From Parastagonospora avenae f. sp. tritici 18332-5 (Eukaryota > Ascomycota > Dothideomycetes > Pleosporales > Phaeosphaeriaceae): a stretch of 64,000 nucleotides of DNA. Below, piece after piece: positions 1-9,360 of the stretch. The first letter of the stretch is position 1; each line of letters starts with the position of its first letter. The notes beneath the pieces were generated by a model. It had not been told where the DNA came from and ran no database searches. It saw only the letters and a list, made by a program, of their open reading frames with translations. The translations under genes and the position numbers were made by a program. The stretch is from positions 1 to 64,000 of the forward strand of contig JAFJTR010000035.1 in NCBI GenBank assembly GCA_022559985.1, read 5' to 3'.

Positions 1-636
1 GAAGTGAAAGAGCTGGGCTATCAACCCATGTTGTTTGTGTTCGCGCACGGTCCACGTGCTGCTGAGGCAAGGACCAAGGTGAGGGATAGAAGGGAAGGAG
101 GCGACTAGGCTAGCAGCCTAGTCATGTGATCCAGGGCTCAGCCCGTAACATCAAGTTCGAAGCCGTCAGTGGCAACCACATCATCGAGTGCATTGCTTTC
201 ACCCTCGTCGGCCTCCAGTGAGATTTCATCTAAGTCAGAACAAGCTTCGTCAAGCACGCAGTTACCAGCATTTGTGCAACCATCGCAAGAACCTACGCAG
301 TCTACAGTTCCGTCAGAACCGCAGCCTCTGAGTAAGAGTATAATACCGGGCCTGACAGTAGGTCTTGTCCTAGGATTTACTCTAATACTTGCGGGCTTAG
401 GCTATCTTTGCTACAGACGGCGACGAAGACGAAATGTAGCGGGCGTAGGCCATGCGGTTCCAACATACCCGGTGACACAAGAGATGAAAGAGGATCATGC
501 TACGAATGTGTCACACGAAATTTATGTCAGCCCAGCTGAGATGGAAGGCTCGCAGACGTTTCACGAACTATCGACGGCCCACGCGACACCCCGTCCGGAC
601 AAGCAAGGAGACGTATGGAGTAGACATAGAATATAA
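1..636 (+). CDS. single-pass membrane protein, array member 1 (5-prime partial)
   Basis: Only the C-terminal part is inside the window. The open frame covers about 142-636 and encodes a long Ser/Thr/Pro/Gln stalk, one transmembrane helix (GLTVGLVLGFTLILAGLGYL), a CYRRRRRRN stop-transfer and a short cytoplasmic tail carrying SPAEMEGSQTFHELS. A plausible intron lies at 79-141 (GTGAGG donor, GCTCAG acceptor, phase 0), joining an upstream exon that runs off the left edge. The frame is closed by TGA at 127-129, so an acceptor is required. The PAEMEG and ELS tail elements match the next gene downstream, so this is the first visible member of a tandem paralogous array. The tail end (WSRHRI) lacks the DLDELV element of members 2 and 3. 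The function is unknown; a cell-surface sensor is an inference from topology only. Confidence 0.6.
103..123. repeat. perfect inverted repeat, 9-bp arms
   Basis: GACTAGGCT and AGCCTAGTC are separated by AGC. The repeat lies inside the proposed intron of the first gene and could fold as a hairpin. No function is assigned. Confidence 0.6.
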
Positions 637-1516
637 GACCTAATAAGATGGGTGGTAGTAGTGAGAATACGCTAATTTCCGAAGTGTTGCGGGCTGACAT
701 GTCGCTATACTTTCAAATTTGGGACTTGATTTTATGATCGTTGCAATTGCGCCTGTTGCTAATATTGAGTGGATGTACACACGGTAAAGCAGTGATGTGA
801 GTCGGATCAGGCGTTTTCTACGCCGGCCCACAGATCTACAAGGATCAGTGGAGAAGGCGGCTATACGCGCGAGCAATTTTTGTAAGTCAGTCAGCCTACA
901 CGGAAATGCGGCATCTTTGCGAGGCGCTCAATATTGCCCGACAACGGATGAAGCGCACCTTCAAATGTGTTTTGCTCCATGATCATGATAGCCCACCAGT
1001 CAATACCTGCTGAAAGAGACATATCTACCACGTCCTTTCTCCTTCACCAGTCTCTACCCGATTTGCACAAATTTCGTGTACTTCAGATTTACAAAATCAA
1101 CAAAAGAAACCCCTGTCTCGTCACAAATCTTAAACTAGTACTTTAGTCTACGTGAATTTGACTGGCCGCAACTGAAAAATGCACTGAAAACGCGACCTGT
1201 ATTGAAGAGAGGGACTCCGCACACTATAAGATGATGGGAAACGGTACCTTACCGCCTACATTCAATTCACCCAATAAATGACATCGCCAAGTCATTTGTG
1301 CAATGCATGCAATGTTCTGCTCCCTGAAACATACTTCCTCGGTGTCACGTCGGTGACTTCACACCCATTGGTCGCATCAATGCGACCTCATTTTGATAAA
1401 AGAAGCTAGATGAGGCACAGCAGATAGGCAAAAGGGTATCGTCCCGCGACCTGCATGTTGTCTTGCCTCGCCTCTTTGTTGTTTTTGAACTGCCCCTACC
1501 AACATATACTGCAGCA
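637..1516. other. intergenic region between array members 1 and 2
   Basis: No supported gene. The distal part carries the shared upstream motif at 1409-1423 (GATGAGGCACAGCAG), 108 bp before the ATG of the next gene. The rest shows nothing I can assign. Confidence 0.5.
1409..1423 (+). promoter_or_regulatory. shared upstream motif, copy 1
   Basis: GATGAGGCACAGCAG, matching consensus GATGMGGCRCAGCA seen again at 2712, 3236 and 5721. It starts exactly 108 bp upstream of the ATG at 1517. A promoter role is inferred from position and repetition. Confidence 0.45.
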
Positions 1517-2345
1517 ATGTGGCGAGCCATCTTGCTCTTTACGATCACTTTCGTGTCGGCCGTGTCTGGTCAGGCCTGGAACGTCACTCCCATCTTCTCA
1601 GATGTTGCACCCAGTTCCTCATTCGGCTCCTTCACGTCGCCCAATCAAACGTACCACGTTTTCACAGCGAAGAAGAATATGACAATAAGTTGGACATCCT
1701 CGCTGGATGCAATATCTCTCGTCCTCTACCAACGAGGTCTTGGAGCAGCAGGCTTTTCTATAAGTCGTAGTAAGCAAGGACGAACGACCACTTATCAGAA
1801 CCGAGATGCTCACCTCTGCAGTTGATCACCAGGCCGAGGGCACAACGATTTGGAATGCCATCACTTTGGAGGAAGGTTCTGATTATCCATACGAATACGT
1901 CTTAAGAGCTGTCGAAATGGGCACTCGTACCTTAGGTACAAAAGATTTCTGGTCGCGGACGTTCTCTATAAGCAGATCCTCATCGACTTCGACTACTTCG
2001 ACTGAAGGGCCCAGTATCGGTCTCACCATTGGTCTCGCAGCTGCATTCTCCGCGGGCTCCGTTGCCATCGTGGTGTACCTAATCTATCTTTTGTACAAGA
2101 GAAGAAAAAGTAAGGCGAAGAATCCTAAACTTGGTCCTGCAGGTTCACACGGCCCCGGCGATGATCTGCCAGAGTTGTACACGTACGAAACAGTGCCACA
2201 TGGGTCGCCCACGAACCCTGCCGAGATGGAGGTTAAGCCAGCGGAGATGGAGGGCACGAAGACGTATGCTGAGTTACCAGCTGAACCGAGGGAGTTACCA
2301 GATGTCCAAGGCTTAGATGAGCTTGTCGTTGAGCGTCATAGGTAG
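1517..2345 (+). CDS. single-pass membrane protein, array member 2
   Basis: CDS join(1517..1769,1822..2345), 258 aa. The 52-nt intron has a GTAAGC donor and a CTGCAG acceptor, in phase 1. The protein starts with a signal peptide (MWRAILLFTITFVSAVSG), followed by a compact ectodomain with N-glycosylation sites (NVT, NQT, NMT) and the strands NMTISWTSS and ISLVLYQRG. A YPYEYVLRAVE...DFWSRTFSI stretch follows, then a Ser/Thr stalk, a transmembrane helix at about 150-176 and YKRRK. The cytoplasmic tail has repeated short motifs (NPAEM, KPAEMEG, YAELPAEPRELP, GLDELV). The ectodomain pattern resembles Kre9/Knh1-type Ig-like domains; that is inference from motif spacing. It is the best-preserved family member. 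The ligand and partner are unknown. Confidence 0.8.
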
Positions 2346-2711
2346 TCTAACTAATAATAAAAAAATTGCATGAAAACGTTTCGCAGAGTGTTTTGATGTT
2401 CACCAAGTTGACGAATTCGTCACTTAGAGCTAATGTGTGATTTAACATCAGCATCAATCAGTGCATATATTTTTCCAATCCAAGCCTGCCATGTTGCCCA
2501 CGCGACTTCCGTATTCAAGGCATGAATGAAGTATCCACCCGTCCAATCTGGAACTCACGACAAAATGCCAGCAAGTTCACCGCCCAAATCTTAGCGGTTA
2601 CACTGAGTCGGCGAATCTACAAAATGTGATCAATATGCATCGGGGCGCTCCGAGGCGTGAAACGCACGTATACCGTGTTGATTGGCCAGGGTGAAGTTTA
2701 CCAAGTTGTTG

Positions 2712-2726
2712 GATGCGGCGCAGCAT
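2712..2726 (+). promoter_or_regulatory. shared upstream motif, orphan copy
   Basis: GATGCGGCGCAGCAT. No start codon of the membrane-protein family is found at the expected spacing, so this copy looks orphaned. Confidence 0.4.
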
Positions 2727-3235
2727 AAGTTAGGCGAAAAGGGATAACGCCCCGACCACGCTTGCATGTTGTCTCACTTGCAACATCGCCATCATTGAAA
2801 TGACTCTTTCGAGGTGCGATTGTTGCAAGGCAACAACGATGTATAGGTGGTACGGTAGAGCTGGCTTTGGCATCACTGTTGCCTTCATCAGTTGTTGATA
2901 TCCTCATGTCTCTTTTTGTCGTGAGAACTTCACTCAGAAAACAACACCAGAAATACATTGATGAAAACCGACACGCGCATCTTCGGATAGGCATCAGCGA
3001 TGGGTATCGTGAGTCAGTCCGACTCGGAATCTGCGAAACTTCAGAAGGGCAGTGCAAAGTAGCTATTAAGTGTGACAAGGCCCGCATAAAACTCCACACA
3101 GTGCCAAAGACACTCACGATCTACGAACATCGCGTCCAGTAGTGGCGCCAAATTCGGTGCTACCACGCATCTATATCGCCGACCTCGCGTGGATTGGCTG
3201 CATGAAATGGTCATTTACCAAGGGGCATATGTACA

Positions 3236-3250
3236 GTTGCGGCGCAGCAG
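3236..3250 (+). promoter_or_regulatory. shared upstream motif, copy 3
   Basis: GTTGCGGCGCAGCAG, starting 108 bp before the ATG at 3344. This is the same spacing as at member 2. It is preceded by TTACCAAGGGG, which also precedes the copy at 5721. Confidence 0.45.
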
Positions 3251-3343
3251 AACAACCAAAAACACGCCGGGACCCGACGCAGCAGCAATTGTCTTATTTC
3301 TAAATTTTGACAGCGCCCCCAAATAAACGACCGGAAAGCAAAC

Positions 3344-4315
3344 ATGTGGCGATTTTTACAAACGCTGTTACTTTGCAGTGTCCTTACCGGGCCGCAAATG
3401 CAAGTTTCCGCAGATATCTTACGCGAACCGGGGTTTTTCTCCCCGACACCTATTGACTCGAAGAGCGGATCTTTCATATTGCCGCGAGCTTCTGGCCTCG
3501 TTTTCCTCGACCGTTCGATAATCAACATATCGATAGCTGCCGATTTCGACGCAGCCGCCATAGTAATATATCAGCGCGGCAAGAACGAGGTTGATAGGAC
3601 GCCAGACACCAACTACGTTACCAGTGAGTTATAAAATGCAAAGTTGTCTATACACATGTAACATTAGATTTGACCGACATCACCAGTTTACACTCGTCAA
3701 GTATCTTGGGCGCCTCTCAACATCTCGTCTGAGGACTCCACGTTTCCCAATGAGTACGTCTTCCGCTGCTTCGATTTGACAAAATGGCAGCAGGATGTCT
3801 ACGGCAACTACACGCATCCAGAGTCATTTTGGAGTCCGGTGTTCAAGATCACGAATGATCCAGCGGCGGTCGTCGAACAATCAGTCTCCATCTCATCATC
3901 AATTCAAACTTCCACTTCTTCGCAAAGAGTCCCGGATTCTACAAGCACACGCGCATTCGAAAGCGAATCTGCATCCGCCAACAATGCTCAGGTCCCGACA
4001 GGCGGTCTCAGCTCCACTGCCAAACGTGACATCGCATTGGCTGTATCACTCACTCTCGGCGGCGCTGCAATACTCGGAGTCGTACTGTTCTTACTCCGCC
4101 GGAGACATCAGAAAAGAAAAGCTGCTAAGCTCTCCCCTGCAACTTCTATGTCAAGTGTACAACAACCTGTTGCGCAGTCGCATTCGTACCACGCGGTGCC
4201 AGGGAAAATGCAGGAGAGCAAACGCACATCAGAAATGCCTTCAGAGCTATCCGCGGAAGCGAGAGTACCGCGCGTGGAGGATCTGGATGAACTGGTTACG
4301 GCGAGGAGGAAATGA
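3344..4315 (+). CDS. single-pass membrane protein, array member 3
   Basis: CDS join(3344..3623,3687..4315), 302 aa. The 63-nt intron (GTGAGT donor, CACCAG acceptor) is in phase 1, the same position as in member 2. A signal peptide (MWRFLQTLLLCSVLTG) precedes an ectodomain with IINISIAAD, AIVIYQRG, PLNISSEDS and NEYVFRCFDL...SFWSPVFKI, collinear with member 2. A Ser/Thr-rich stalk, a transmembrane helix at about 209-230, an RRRHQKRK basic cluster and a tail ending SELSAEARVPRVEDLDELV complete it. The conserved DLDELV near the C-terminus argues for a conserved cytoplasmic partner, which is inferred. Intact, with no sign of decay. Confidence 0.8.
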
Positions 4316-4791
4316 TAGAGCGAGACAGACATGCTTTCTACTTTCTCCGCACGATATGCACGCTTCATCTCCCCTTCTACCTTCAGGCGCATCTACACAT
4401 CGATACACCGCCTCCTTCGTCTCATATTATACCCCAGCTGTTCTCCTGTTGTGAAAGGAGCGCCCAAACAAAAGAATACTCATATCTGTGCAGGAAGTCA
4501 GACGTACTTTCGCTCCCACTAATGAACGACGCACTTCATTTCTCTGTGTTTCTTCGTGAGCGGCCATGAAGCGCAAGCACACAGCAACACACTCTCAGGC
4601 ACTCTTTCGTCTCTTCCACCCTTCCTTCTTTCTTCTTTTCTTGGACCTTGCTTTACCACAGTACCAAGAATACGGACCAAAGCTCGCACTTCTTCGATTC
4701 GCTTCGCCAAGCCGGCTCATGCTGAGACATCACCTCTACCTATTCCCCTGAAGACAAAGTCCTCTTTCCGTCGCTCTCCACGCATCAAACC
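4316..4791. other. intergenic region between members 3 and 4
   Basis: Pyrimidine-rich sequence without a supported gene. No copy of the shared upstream motif is visible here, unlike in front of members 2, 3 and 5. Confidence 0.4.
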
Positions 4792-5460
4792 ATGCTTCTC
4801 CTCGCCTCCCACGCCAACGCCCGTGGCCCCTTCTTCACACCCTTCTCCACCGACACAGAAACAAGCTGGTTCCTCGCCCCCGCGCCATTCGCCAGCGCCC
4901 AACTCGGCTCAACAGTAAACATAGCATGGCACTCAGACCGCGACGAAACCAGACTGCTGTTGCATAAACGTGGGTACGCGGGAGTGCAGTACATGGGCGG
5001 TAGGTCCCCAAATCAAAATAGAAGAAAGAGTTAATAATCTGATATTCCCAAGACATCAATGATAATCGCTGGCTCGCATGGACCGCCTCCTGTTCGGACA
5101 GTGACGGTGTCGACCGGATATACAACATCTGCGAGTACGCGGCTGGATACTTCGTTCGGCGCACAGTATACCATGGCGCCAGAGGATGATCTTGGCAGCG
5201 GAGTCGACGACGACGAAGGCTCGGAGACGCGCCGCGTCGCGGATGTAGTTTTTGGTGTTGTGCTAGGATCTATCGCAATTATCATGTGCTTAGCCCATTG
5301 TATCTGGAGGCTTCGGCGGGAGCAACCAGGAGCCGCGAATGCGCCGACAGCTGCGGATGTCGACGAGGTGATCAAGACCGAGATCCGTGCTGAATTGCCG
5401 GCGGAGAGAAGTGCGCTGGATGTTAGTAATTTGGACGAATTCGCCGCTCGATACTCGTAG
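4792..5460 (+). CDS. single-pass membrane protein, array member 4 (splicing uncertain)
   Basis: The first exon, 4792-4999, encodes a short poor signal peptide and the family strand TVNIAWHSD followed by LLLHKRGYAG. It ends at a phase-1 GTAGGT donor, as in the other members. Two acceptors compete. AG at 5101 (102-nt intron) keeps the frame into the transmembrane helix (VADVVFGVVLGSIAIIMCLAHCIW) and the tail (AELPAERSALDVSNLDEF), giving about 188 aa but losing the second half of the ectodomain. AG at 5052 restores an ectodomain-like stretch (NDNRWLAWTAS...EYAAGYFVRRTVYHG) but then reaches TGA near 5185. Either the gene is shortened or it carries a frameshift. The tail is clearly of this family. 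Confidence 0.55.
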
Positions 5461-5613
5461 ACAGTGTACTTTTGCGAGATGTGTATAATTGCTGCTCAAT
5501 ATCAAAGAAAGAATCATTGCAAAGTCAAGTCGTGTATAATCTAGAGCGCCTGGTGTTGATACGGCAAATCCCACCTGACGACGAATAGTCAGTAGGAATT
5601 GCCGACTCACCGC

Positions 5614-5616
<3 letters not shown>

Positions 5617-5649
<33 letters not shown>
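5617..5649. repeat. (GA)n microsatellite
   Basis: About sixteen perfect GA dinucleotides in a row. Confidence 0.9.
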
Positions 5650-5652
<3 letters not shown>

Positions 5653-5720
5653 TTGCTGAAACACACGTAACTTGTCGCACTCCGATCAATTGGGTTGTAG
5701 TTGATATTACCAAGGGGTCA

Positions 5721-5735
5721 GATGCGGCACAGCAC
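5721..5735 (+). promoter_or_regulatory. shared upstream motif, copy 4
   Basis: GATGCGGCACAGCAC, preceded by TTACCAAGGGG as at 3236. It lies 79 bp before the ATG at 5800 of the decayed fifth member. Confidence 0.4.
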
Positions 5736-5799
5736 CCCAATGAAAACGACCCGCGCCGACGATATGCACGTCTAACGTGTCCGTCGCCCCCAATTGACC

Positions 5800-6581
5800 A
5801 TGGAAGCATTCACCCCTCGCTTCGAGCCCAGCTCCCCGCCCATCTTCCGACGGCAAGAACTACTTCACCTACCCCTCTGGCGTGTGGATATTCAACGCCA
5901 ACCTGACCGTCAACATAACATGGACTACGTCAACGCCGTTGCTGAATCTCGCATACTACAGGTGGGACCGTGATGGCGCTGCGTATGAGTTGCCGAACGG
6001 TAAGTTGAATACACCTTCGATGCGTTCGGAGAAAAACTCATGGTATTGCAGCAGCCAGTGACGACGCGAATTGGTTGATGTGTGATCTATCAATAGTGTT
6101 CGCCGGAACGTCGGATATGTAGCTGGTGCTAAGGGGCGTGATAGAGGGCGAGGATTTTCAGAGCTCGATGTTTCATATTCGGGATTTCGAGAAGACTCAG
6201 ACATCCAGTATGGCGTCAACAGCGACGGCGACAACAGCAGGAGTGCTCTCGGGTTTGCCGTCCGTGTCGCGTCAGAGTGGTGCTACATCTTTGGCTTCGA
6301 CGGACGCACAGGCCGCGGAAAATGGCCTCACTTCGCGAGAGATTGCAGGCGTGGCTGTAGGTGTTACCATTGGATTCATCGCCATGCTGGTTTGCCTGGT
6401 CATTTGTCTCTTGAGGCTTAGACGGAAACGAAGGGAAATTGAGAAGACTCCGTTAGAGGAACGGATCTTGGAAAAGCACAGTCAGGAGACTGCATCAGAA
6501 GAGTGCGCCGAGTTGCCCGCCGAGAGAGAACCGCCGAAAGTTGAGGACTTGGGTGAGCTGATCGTGAGGCCGCGTAGATAG
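5800..6581 (+). pseudogene. single-pass membrane protein, array member 5, decayed
   Basis: Family features are present but not in one frame. The ATG at 5800 opens a frame (MEAFTPRFEPSS) that must shift to reach the ectodomain strands SGVWIFNANLTVNITWTT and LNLAYYRWD. In that second frame a TGA at 5795 is followed by no ATG. The family intron is kept (6000-6051, GTAAGT to TTGCAG, phase 1). Downstream the frame reads DDANWLMCDL...GTSDM, then TAG at 6120-6122, then LVLRGVIEGEDFQSSMFHI, which aligns with the EYVLRA...FWS..F.I block of members 2 and 3. The stop therefore lies inside the domain. The transmembrane helix and tail (ECAELPAEREPPKVEDLGELI) remain open to 6581. The sum suggests a frameshift plus a nonsense mutation in a formerly functional copy. 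Confidence 0.6.
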
Positions 6582-7590
6582 ACTAGCACGAGTGAGATGT
6601 AGGTTAGTGTCACGTGACACAAGAACCCAACAACCAACATGCAACGAATTTGCGCATCAGGATGACAAGCTCTTAACAGGAAACATGAAGTTGCTGTAGC
6701 ACAAACCGTGTCCAGGTTTTCCCAGTAGCAAAAATTCAATGTTTTGCTCGTGAAACGCTTGTTTCCACGCTGTTCCCGGGCGGCATCTCCAGACACTCTG
6801 ACTCGCCAGCCGACAGTTCCCATCAATGCAAATCAGACCACGGCCACACAGACCAGGTCGCGCACGTTTCCTGGCGATCACGTCGTCGATCCGTGGAGTT
6901 GGCTTGTATGACAGCAGGACTCGAGTTCAAGCTGGTATTGGCGGTCGCTGAGGTTCTGGACGACACGCGATGTCATGGACAATATTTACGCAGCTACGTA
7001 AGAGACTGCAGTAGCGTGCGCCGGAGAGGTGCGAAGTTTGTGATGCGGTGGTGTGGACGGCGTCTTCCTCTGCGGCCGCTTACGGCTAATCCCTGTCGTG
7101 ATTTGCATCATCGCTCAAGCAACGCAACTGCCACAGTAACGCGAGCAGCCTTATCGCGCGGGGATGTTCACAGCCACAGGGAAAGGTATAACACACACTT
7201 GACGCGCCGAAACATGCATACATTTGCACAATCTTACATCCCCTCCAGCTCCCAAGACCATCTCAACACTGCGCATCACAACAAAGATCGGCACTGCTCA
7301 AAGGTAAGCTCCGACCCTATCCGGAACCGTCGGCGCGTCGGATTGGCTCTTTGGCGGCAAAGTTGTCAGGGTCTCTGACGTAACCGGTCGAGTCGAGGAC
7401 TTCCTTCCACAGCCGATGACGCTGCATACTTTGACTGAAGCCGCAGCTCCCGCTAACGCAATATATGGCCAGTCGCACCCGCAGCAAGGCAGATCATCCA
7501 TCAAATTCCTCACAGACTTTCTCCGCATACCCACTCTGCAGGACCCTTGATCGCATTGTTGCATCTAGAATAAACACATAAACAGCAAAT
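6582..7590. other. intergenic region upstream of the MARVEL gene
   Basis: About 1 kb without a supported gene. It presumably holds the promoter and 5-prime UTR of the gene starting at 7591. No further structure is recognised. Confidence 0.4.
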
Positions 7591-8208
7591 ATGGTTTCGC
7601 GAGCTCTTTCTATGGGTCTGAGGGCCTGGCAGGTACGCGATAATCTATTGCTGCAGTGAAGAGTTTCGTTAACGTGAAAACAGCTTATTTGCGCCATCCT
7701 CGTCGTGGCCTTCATGGCCAACAACATCGATCGCGCAGATCACGGAACCCACAGCATTGTCAACTACTCGCTCTTCGTGGGTCTGTGGTGGCTCTTGTCC
7801 CTGATCTACTTCATCCCCACGTCCTTTATCGACAAGTTCAGCATCCCCATCGTCGATGTCGCCATGGACGCGCTGAGCGTGCTCTTCTCCTTCTGCGCTG
7901 CTGTTGCGCTGGCCGCATATCTCGGCGCGCATAGCTGCTCGAACAGGGTGCGTGAAACTACGTTCATTTCTTTTCAAGAATCACGACTAACAAACCCCCA
8001 GGCCTACACCACCTCCAACGGCGTCTGTAACTCCTCGGCCAACACCGAGCAAAATTGCCGCCAGGCACAAGCCACCTGCGCCTTCCTCTGGTTCGGCTTC
8101 GCCGCCTTCGCCGCAACCCTCGCCATCAACGTCATGAACGGCAGCGGCAGCGGCGTCAACATGCGCGGCGGTATCCGCCGTGGCGGGCCCTCCATGAGCC
8201 AGGTCTAG
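7591..8208 (+). CDS. NCE102: Nce102-like MARVEL-domain membrane protein
   Basis: CDS join(7591..7632,7684..7947,8002..8208), 170 aa. The introns have GTACGC/ACAG and GTGCGT/CCCCAG ends, the second with an ideal GACTAAC branch site. The protein has four hydrophobic segments: LICAILVVAFMANNI, YSLFVGLWWLLSLIYFIP, ALSVLFSFCAAVALAAYLG and FLWFGFAAFAATLAINV. The loop around AHSCSN...NCRQAQATCAFLWF and the C-terminal SMSQV match the Nce102/Fhn1 family (yeast proteins end ISQV) in order and length (about 173 aa). Family members sit in the plasma membrane at MCC/eisosomes and act in sphingolipid-linked membrane organisation. They were first named for non-classical export. The 14-codon first exon is typical. 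I see nothing abnormal. Confidence 0.93.
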
Positions 8209-9360
8209 GACGCCTGTAATGTGTACTCGGACTCGAGCTGGAACACACGGACTGATGTCAGCGATGCTGCGTGATTGGTTCACCGCCCGCCCGTTATGAT
8301 CTCGGGTATGTCTGTAGGATACGATTTATGGGTTGCTTGATGCAATCATGTTGGGATGATGGAGCGACGGGAAAGGATTGGGTGTACTATCGATGAAGGC
8401 GTTTGCGCGCGTGCGTTATCGTTCCAAGCGTCATGCAATAATACCTTTTTAGTTAATAATATACCATGAAAATTCCAAAGATCTTCGCCAATGACCTCTC
8501 GCGATCGTGGAGTTTACATTCTTGTATGACTGAGTCGCTTATTGGGTCTGAGACGTGCGTCATCGATTCAACTATATTCCAATATCACGTCGTGCACACT
8601 TTACGCAGACATAGTGCGCACGCAACTTCATATGCAAAATCCAAGTCATTCCAAAGTACACGTTCCATTGCGACATAGCTCATGTATCTCTCCTCCCCCA
8701 AAAGCCACCCTTCCATCACACAACACACACGTACTTCCTCCCCTCCTTCCCATCTCTCAACTGCCGGTGTCGGTCTTACGCTTTCCTTTTCCCTTCTCTA
8801 CCGCAACCAAGCCACCCGTTTGAGGCATTACACATGCTTGCGGTGTTTGTTATTTCCTCCACCACCCCCTATTCCATCTATTCTCTCCTGAGATGCCGGT
8901 GTCGGACTTCTATCTCCTTCACGAAGAAGATACCCGTTTGGGGAATTAGGCTCCTTGTGGTGTTTGGTATTCGTTAAGCGTTGTTGCCGTTGTGTGTGTA
9001 TGTGTGTGTGTTGTGTTTGTGGTTTTTGGTGGGCCTGACCAATGGGTGCTGTGTATGTCAAGGCGGTTGAGGTGGTTGGAGAAGGAGATAGTGTGTCGTG
9101 CCTGACCATGAACGTTGTATACATCTCGGCGTTCGAATTCGAAGTGTCCTCGTGGTATCTTCAATCATAGACCGACCTCATCTTTAAGTCGGCAATTTCG
9201 TTTGTGCAAAGCCACTTTACACTCGGGCCTTCAAGAAAGCGTTTGTAGGCAAATGTAAAGGTCGATTCATCGCCTTGTTGCCGATAACTCGTTCGGCACC
9301 GCTTGCTCCCGACCTCATCGGGAATGGACGCTTCCTCGCGGGCATGCTTGTCGCCCGCAT
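8209..9360. other. intergenic region with an imperfect duplication and GT-rich tract
   Basis: No gene supported. Two diverged copies of a segment beginning TGCCGGTGTCGG and containing ACCCGTTTG and TGGTGTTTG-like elements lie at about 8762-8860 and 8893-8978. A (GT)n-like tract follows at about 8990-9020. Confidence 0.5.
8762..8978. repeat. imperfect tandem duplication of about 100 bp
   Basis: Both copies start TGCCGGTGTCGG, contain a pyrimidine stretch followed by CCCGTTTGRGG, and end near TTGYGGTGTTTGKTATT. Divergence is high. Confidence 0.4.

Larger units (their letters stand above)
2346..3343. other. intergenic region between members 2 and 3, with an orphan promoter-like copy
   Basis: No coding region is supported. 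About 2700-2800 resembles 1400-1470 upstream of member 2: GATGCGGCGCAGCAT, then an AGGCGAAAAGGG-like stretch, then TGCATGTTGTCT. No recognisable paralogue follows it, so it may be a relic of a lost array member. A further motif copy at 3236 belongs to member 3. Confidence 0.45.
5461..5799. other. intergenic region with a GA microsatellite
   Basis: Contains an uninterrupted (GA)n run at about 5617-5649 and the shared upstream motif at 5721. No gene. Confidence 0.6.

Noticed and set aside
2867..3142. Plus-strand frame after the orphan promoter motif as a lost array member
   Set aside because: It lacks a signal peptide, ectodomain strands, transmembrane helix and tail motifs of the family.
6893..7378. 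161-residue plus-strand frame upstream of the MARVEL gene
   Set aside because: No domain, no plausible start context, basic random-like composition, no partner exon in phase.
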